A stretch of DNA of 64,000 bases from assembly GCA_029238515.1 (NCBI GenBank), contig JAQWFW010000020.1:40189-104188 (forward strand), given 5' to 3'. Positions 62,901 through 64,000 of this stretch are shown here, in pieces. A model generated the notes under the pieces. That model saw nothing but the letters and a program-made list of their open reading frames with translations. It made no database searches and was not told the DNA's origin. The position numbers and the translations under genes are program-made. How positions within the stretch are numbered: position 1 is the first letter of the stretch; each line of letters starts with the position of its first letter. The stretch comes from Flavobacteriaceae bacterium (lineage in GTDB: Bacteria > Bacteroidota > Bacteroidia > Flavobacteriales > Flavobacteriaceae).

Positions 62901-64000
62901 CATTGGCCTCGGTTTGGTCAATATAATAAGTGTTGTTTGTCGCCAATAGTTTAATCTTATGCTTTTCAGCAAAGTTGATTAGAACTGCATTGACATGGTC
63001 TTCGTCTTGTTGACCATGACGCATCAACTCAATGTAAAAATCTGCTCCAAATTGATTTTTCCACCACAACAGTGCTTCTTCCGCTTGATGCTCACCAACA
63101 TTTAGAATTTTGGACGGTACCTCGCCATATAAATTACCAGAAAGTACAATCAAATCATCTTTGTATTGTTCGACAATTTTGCGGTCGATACGCGGCACAT
63201 AATAAAAGCCATCGGTAAACGCCATGGAAGACATTTTGACCAAATTTTGATAACCCTTTTTGTTTTTGGCTAAAAACACCACTTGATAGCCGTTATCTTT
63301 TTGTGATTTGTTGCTGTGGTCTTCACAAACAAAAAATTCACAGCCCACAATGGGTTTGATGGGTTTTTGATGAAAAACCTCGCCTGCGGCTTCGGCTTCT
63401 TGTTTGCGTTGTGCCAAAGACTTGTTGTGTAGCCCAATTTCTTTCACAAAATGAAATGCACCCATCATATTACCATGATCGGTAAGGGCAACGGCAGGCA
63501 TGCCCGCTTCTGCAGTGGCTCGAACCAATTTTTTTATACTGATGGTCGATTGTAAAATCGAAAATTGAGAGTGGTTATGTAAGTGTATCACTGGAGCATC
63601 AGCCAATTCAGTCGAAATTTCGCTAATGCTTGGCGGTGCAGTTTGTTCTTGTTGTTTTGTTTGTTCAACAAGTTTGGCCGCGGCCTTTTTTAGGTTGACA
63701 TGCTTGAGCCCCAACGGCGCAACAAGATTAGGGTTTTGGGCTTGAAATTGTGAAACATAATCGGGGGCAGCTTGCAACTGGTCTGCGGTATAGATGCCTT
63801 GACGCAAGAGCTCCAAAAAACAACGTGTGGTGGCCTCGACATCGGCGGTGGCATTGTGGGCTTCCGCAAAGGGCGTGTCAAACAATTTTTGGTGCAACTC
63901 CGTAAGCGTAGGCAATTTGAATTTGCCGCCACGACCTCCTGGCAACTGACAAAGACTTGCTGTGGTTTCGGTACAAGTGTCCAATACCGGCATGCTGTTG
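59986..64000 (-). CDS. dnaE: DNA polymerase III alpha subunit with N-terminal exonuclease domain (5' end beyond window)
   Basis: Replicative polymerase subunit. The frame is open through the window edge, so the start lies right of 64000; 1337 residues are seen. The first about 80 hold the end of a DnaQ-like 3'-5' exonuclease ([18 protein letters not shown], the ExoIII motif), the fused form typical of Bacteroidota. Then the PHP domain ([29 protein letters not shown]), the polymerase palm with [16 protein letters not shown] and the Asp motif [43 protein letters not shown], and a C-terminal OB fold ([29 protein letters not shown]). Confidence 0.96.
   Translation of the reverse strand, partial: [1337 protein letters not shown]

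Overview
The window is a chromosomal segment of a low-GC, gene-dense member of the Flavobacteriaceae (Bacteroidota). Seen directly: many lipobox signal peptides, few Shine-Dalgarno sites, promoters of the TTTG-N18/19-TAnnTTTG type, and an exonuclease-PHP-polymerase DnaE of the Bacteroidota type. Family knowledge that points the same way: a mevalonate-type HMG-CoA reductase beside a GYDIA kinase, the SDR-type threonine dehydrogenase, and the conserved run coaX / outer-membrane protein / TPR / lptC / CBS protein / PpiD-like foldase. The genus cannot be fixed from the sequence.

Layout. 1-2826 (minus): hemL (cut by the window edge), a LysM glucosaminidase lipoprotein and a PLP enzyme. 2951-5676 (plus): a 50-residue Cys-rich DUF5522 protein directly before urocanase, then a DUF4136 lipoprotein. 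5679-8879 (minus): an OppC-type permease and a tail-specific protease. 9031-13270 (plus): surE, a small membrane protein, lpxB and comEC. 13267-19553 (minus): a peptide-use cluster with a DPP-IV-like peptidase, two POT transporters and a thioredoxin-like protein. 19693-21893 (plus): HMG-CoA reductase and GYDIA GHMP kinase. 21945-29733 (minus): the coaX-to-PpiD envelope operon. 29826-31000: tRNA-Phe followed by a decayed integrative element with an integrase stump, an orphan lipoprotein and several copies of the tRNA 3' end. 31018-34787: threonine dehydrogenase, a lipoprotein and an M13 peptidase. 34860-37786: a TPR protein, a Zn-ribbon protein, a tail-less SSB and a LacI regulator. 37862-40956 (minus): a nitrogen cluster amt2 / PII-amt1. 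41290-43396: an accessory, decaying stretch with a REP-like palindrome array, a surface-protein/GIY-YIG chimera that is a pseudogene, and a phased-repeat element whose second copy is at 35734. 43397-64000: housekeeping genes metG, LD-carboxypeptidase, yraN, a TlpA-like reductase, mfd, TerB-like, tesB, DUF456, an M1 peptidase, an NTF2-like lipoprotein, a photolyase-family protein, tRNA-Asp, DUF58, trxA and dnaE (5' end outside the window).

How the genes work together. Several units form plausible pathways: peptide cleavage outside the cytoplasm (DPP-IV) followed by di/tripeptide uptake (POT pair); ammonium uptake gated by PII; LPS assembly (lpxB, lptC) and envelope protein folding (PpiD-like); mevalonate synthesis and phosphorylation.

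Most interesting for follow-up: (1) a 20-bp palindrome ACCCC-N10-GGGGT upstream of both ammonium-transporter units, twice at PII-amt1 and once (plus a half site) at amt2; (2) nested attachment scars at tRNA-Phe in which the element seems to bring its own terminator and integrase arm sites; (3) a GIY-YIG nuclease remnant whose reading frame continues, after its stop, through a REP-like palindrome expanded in 12-bp steps; (4) two copies of a 137-140 bp element with three phased GTAATAAGTGG units.
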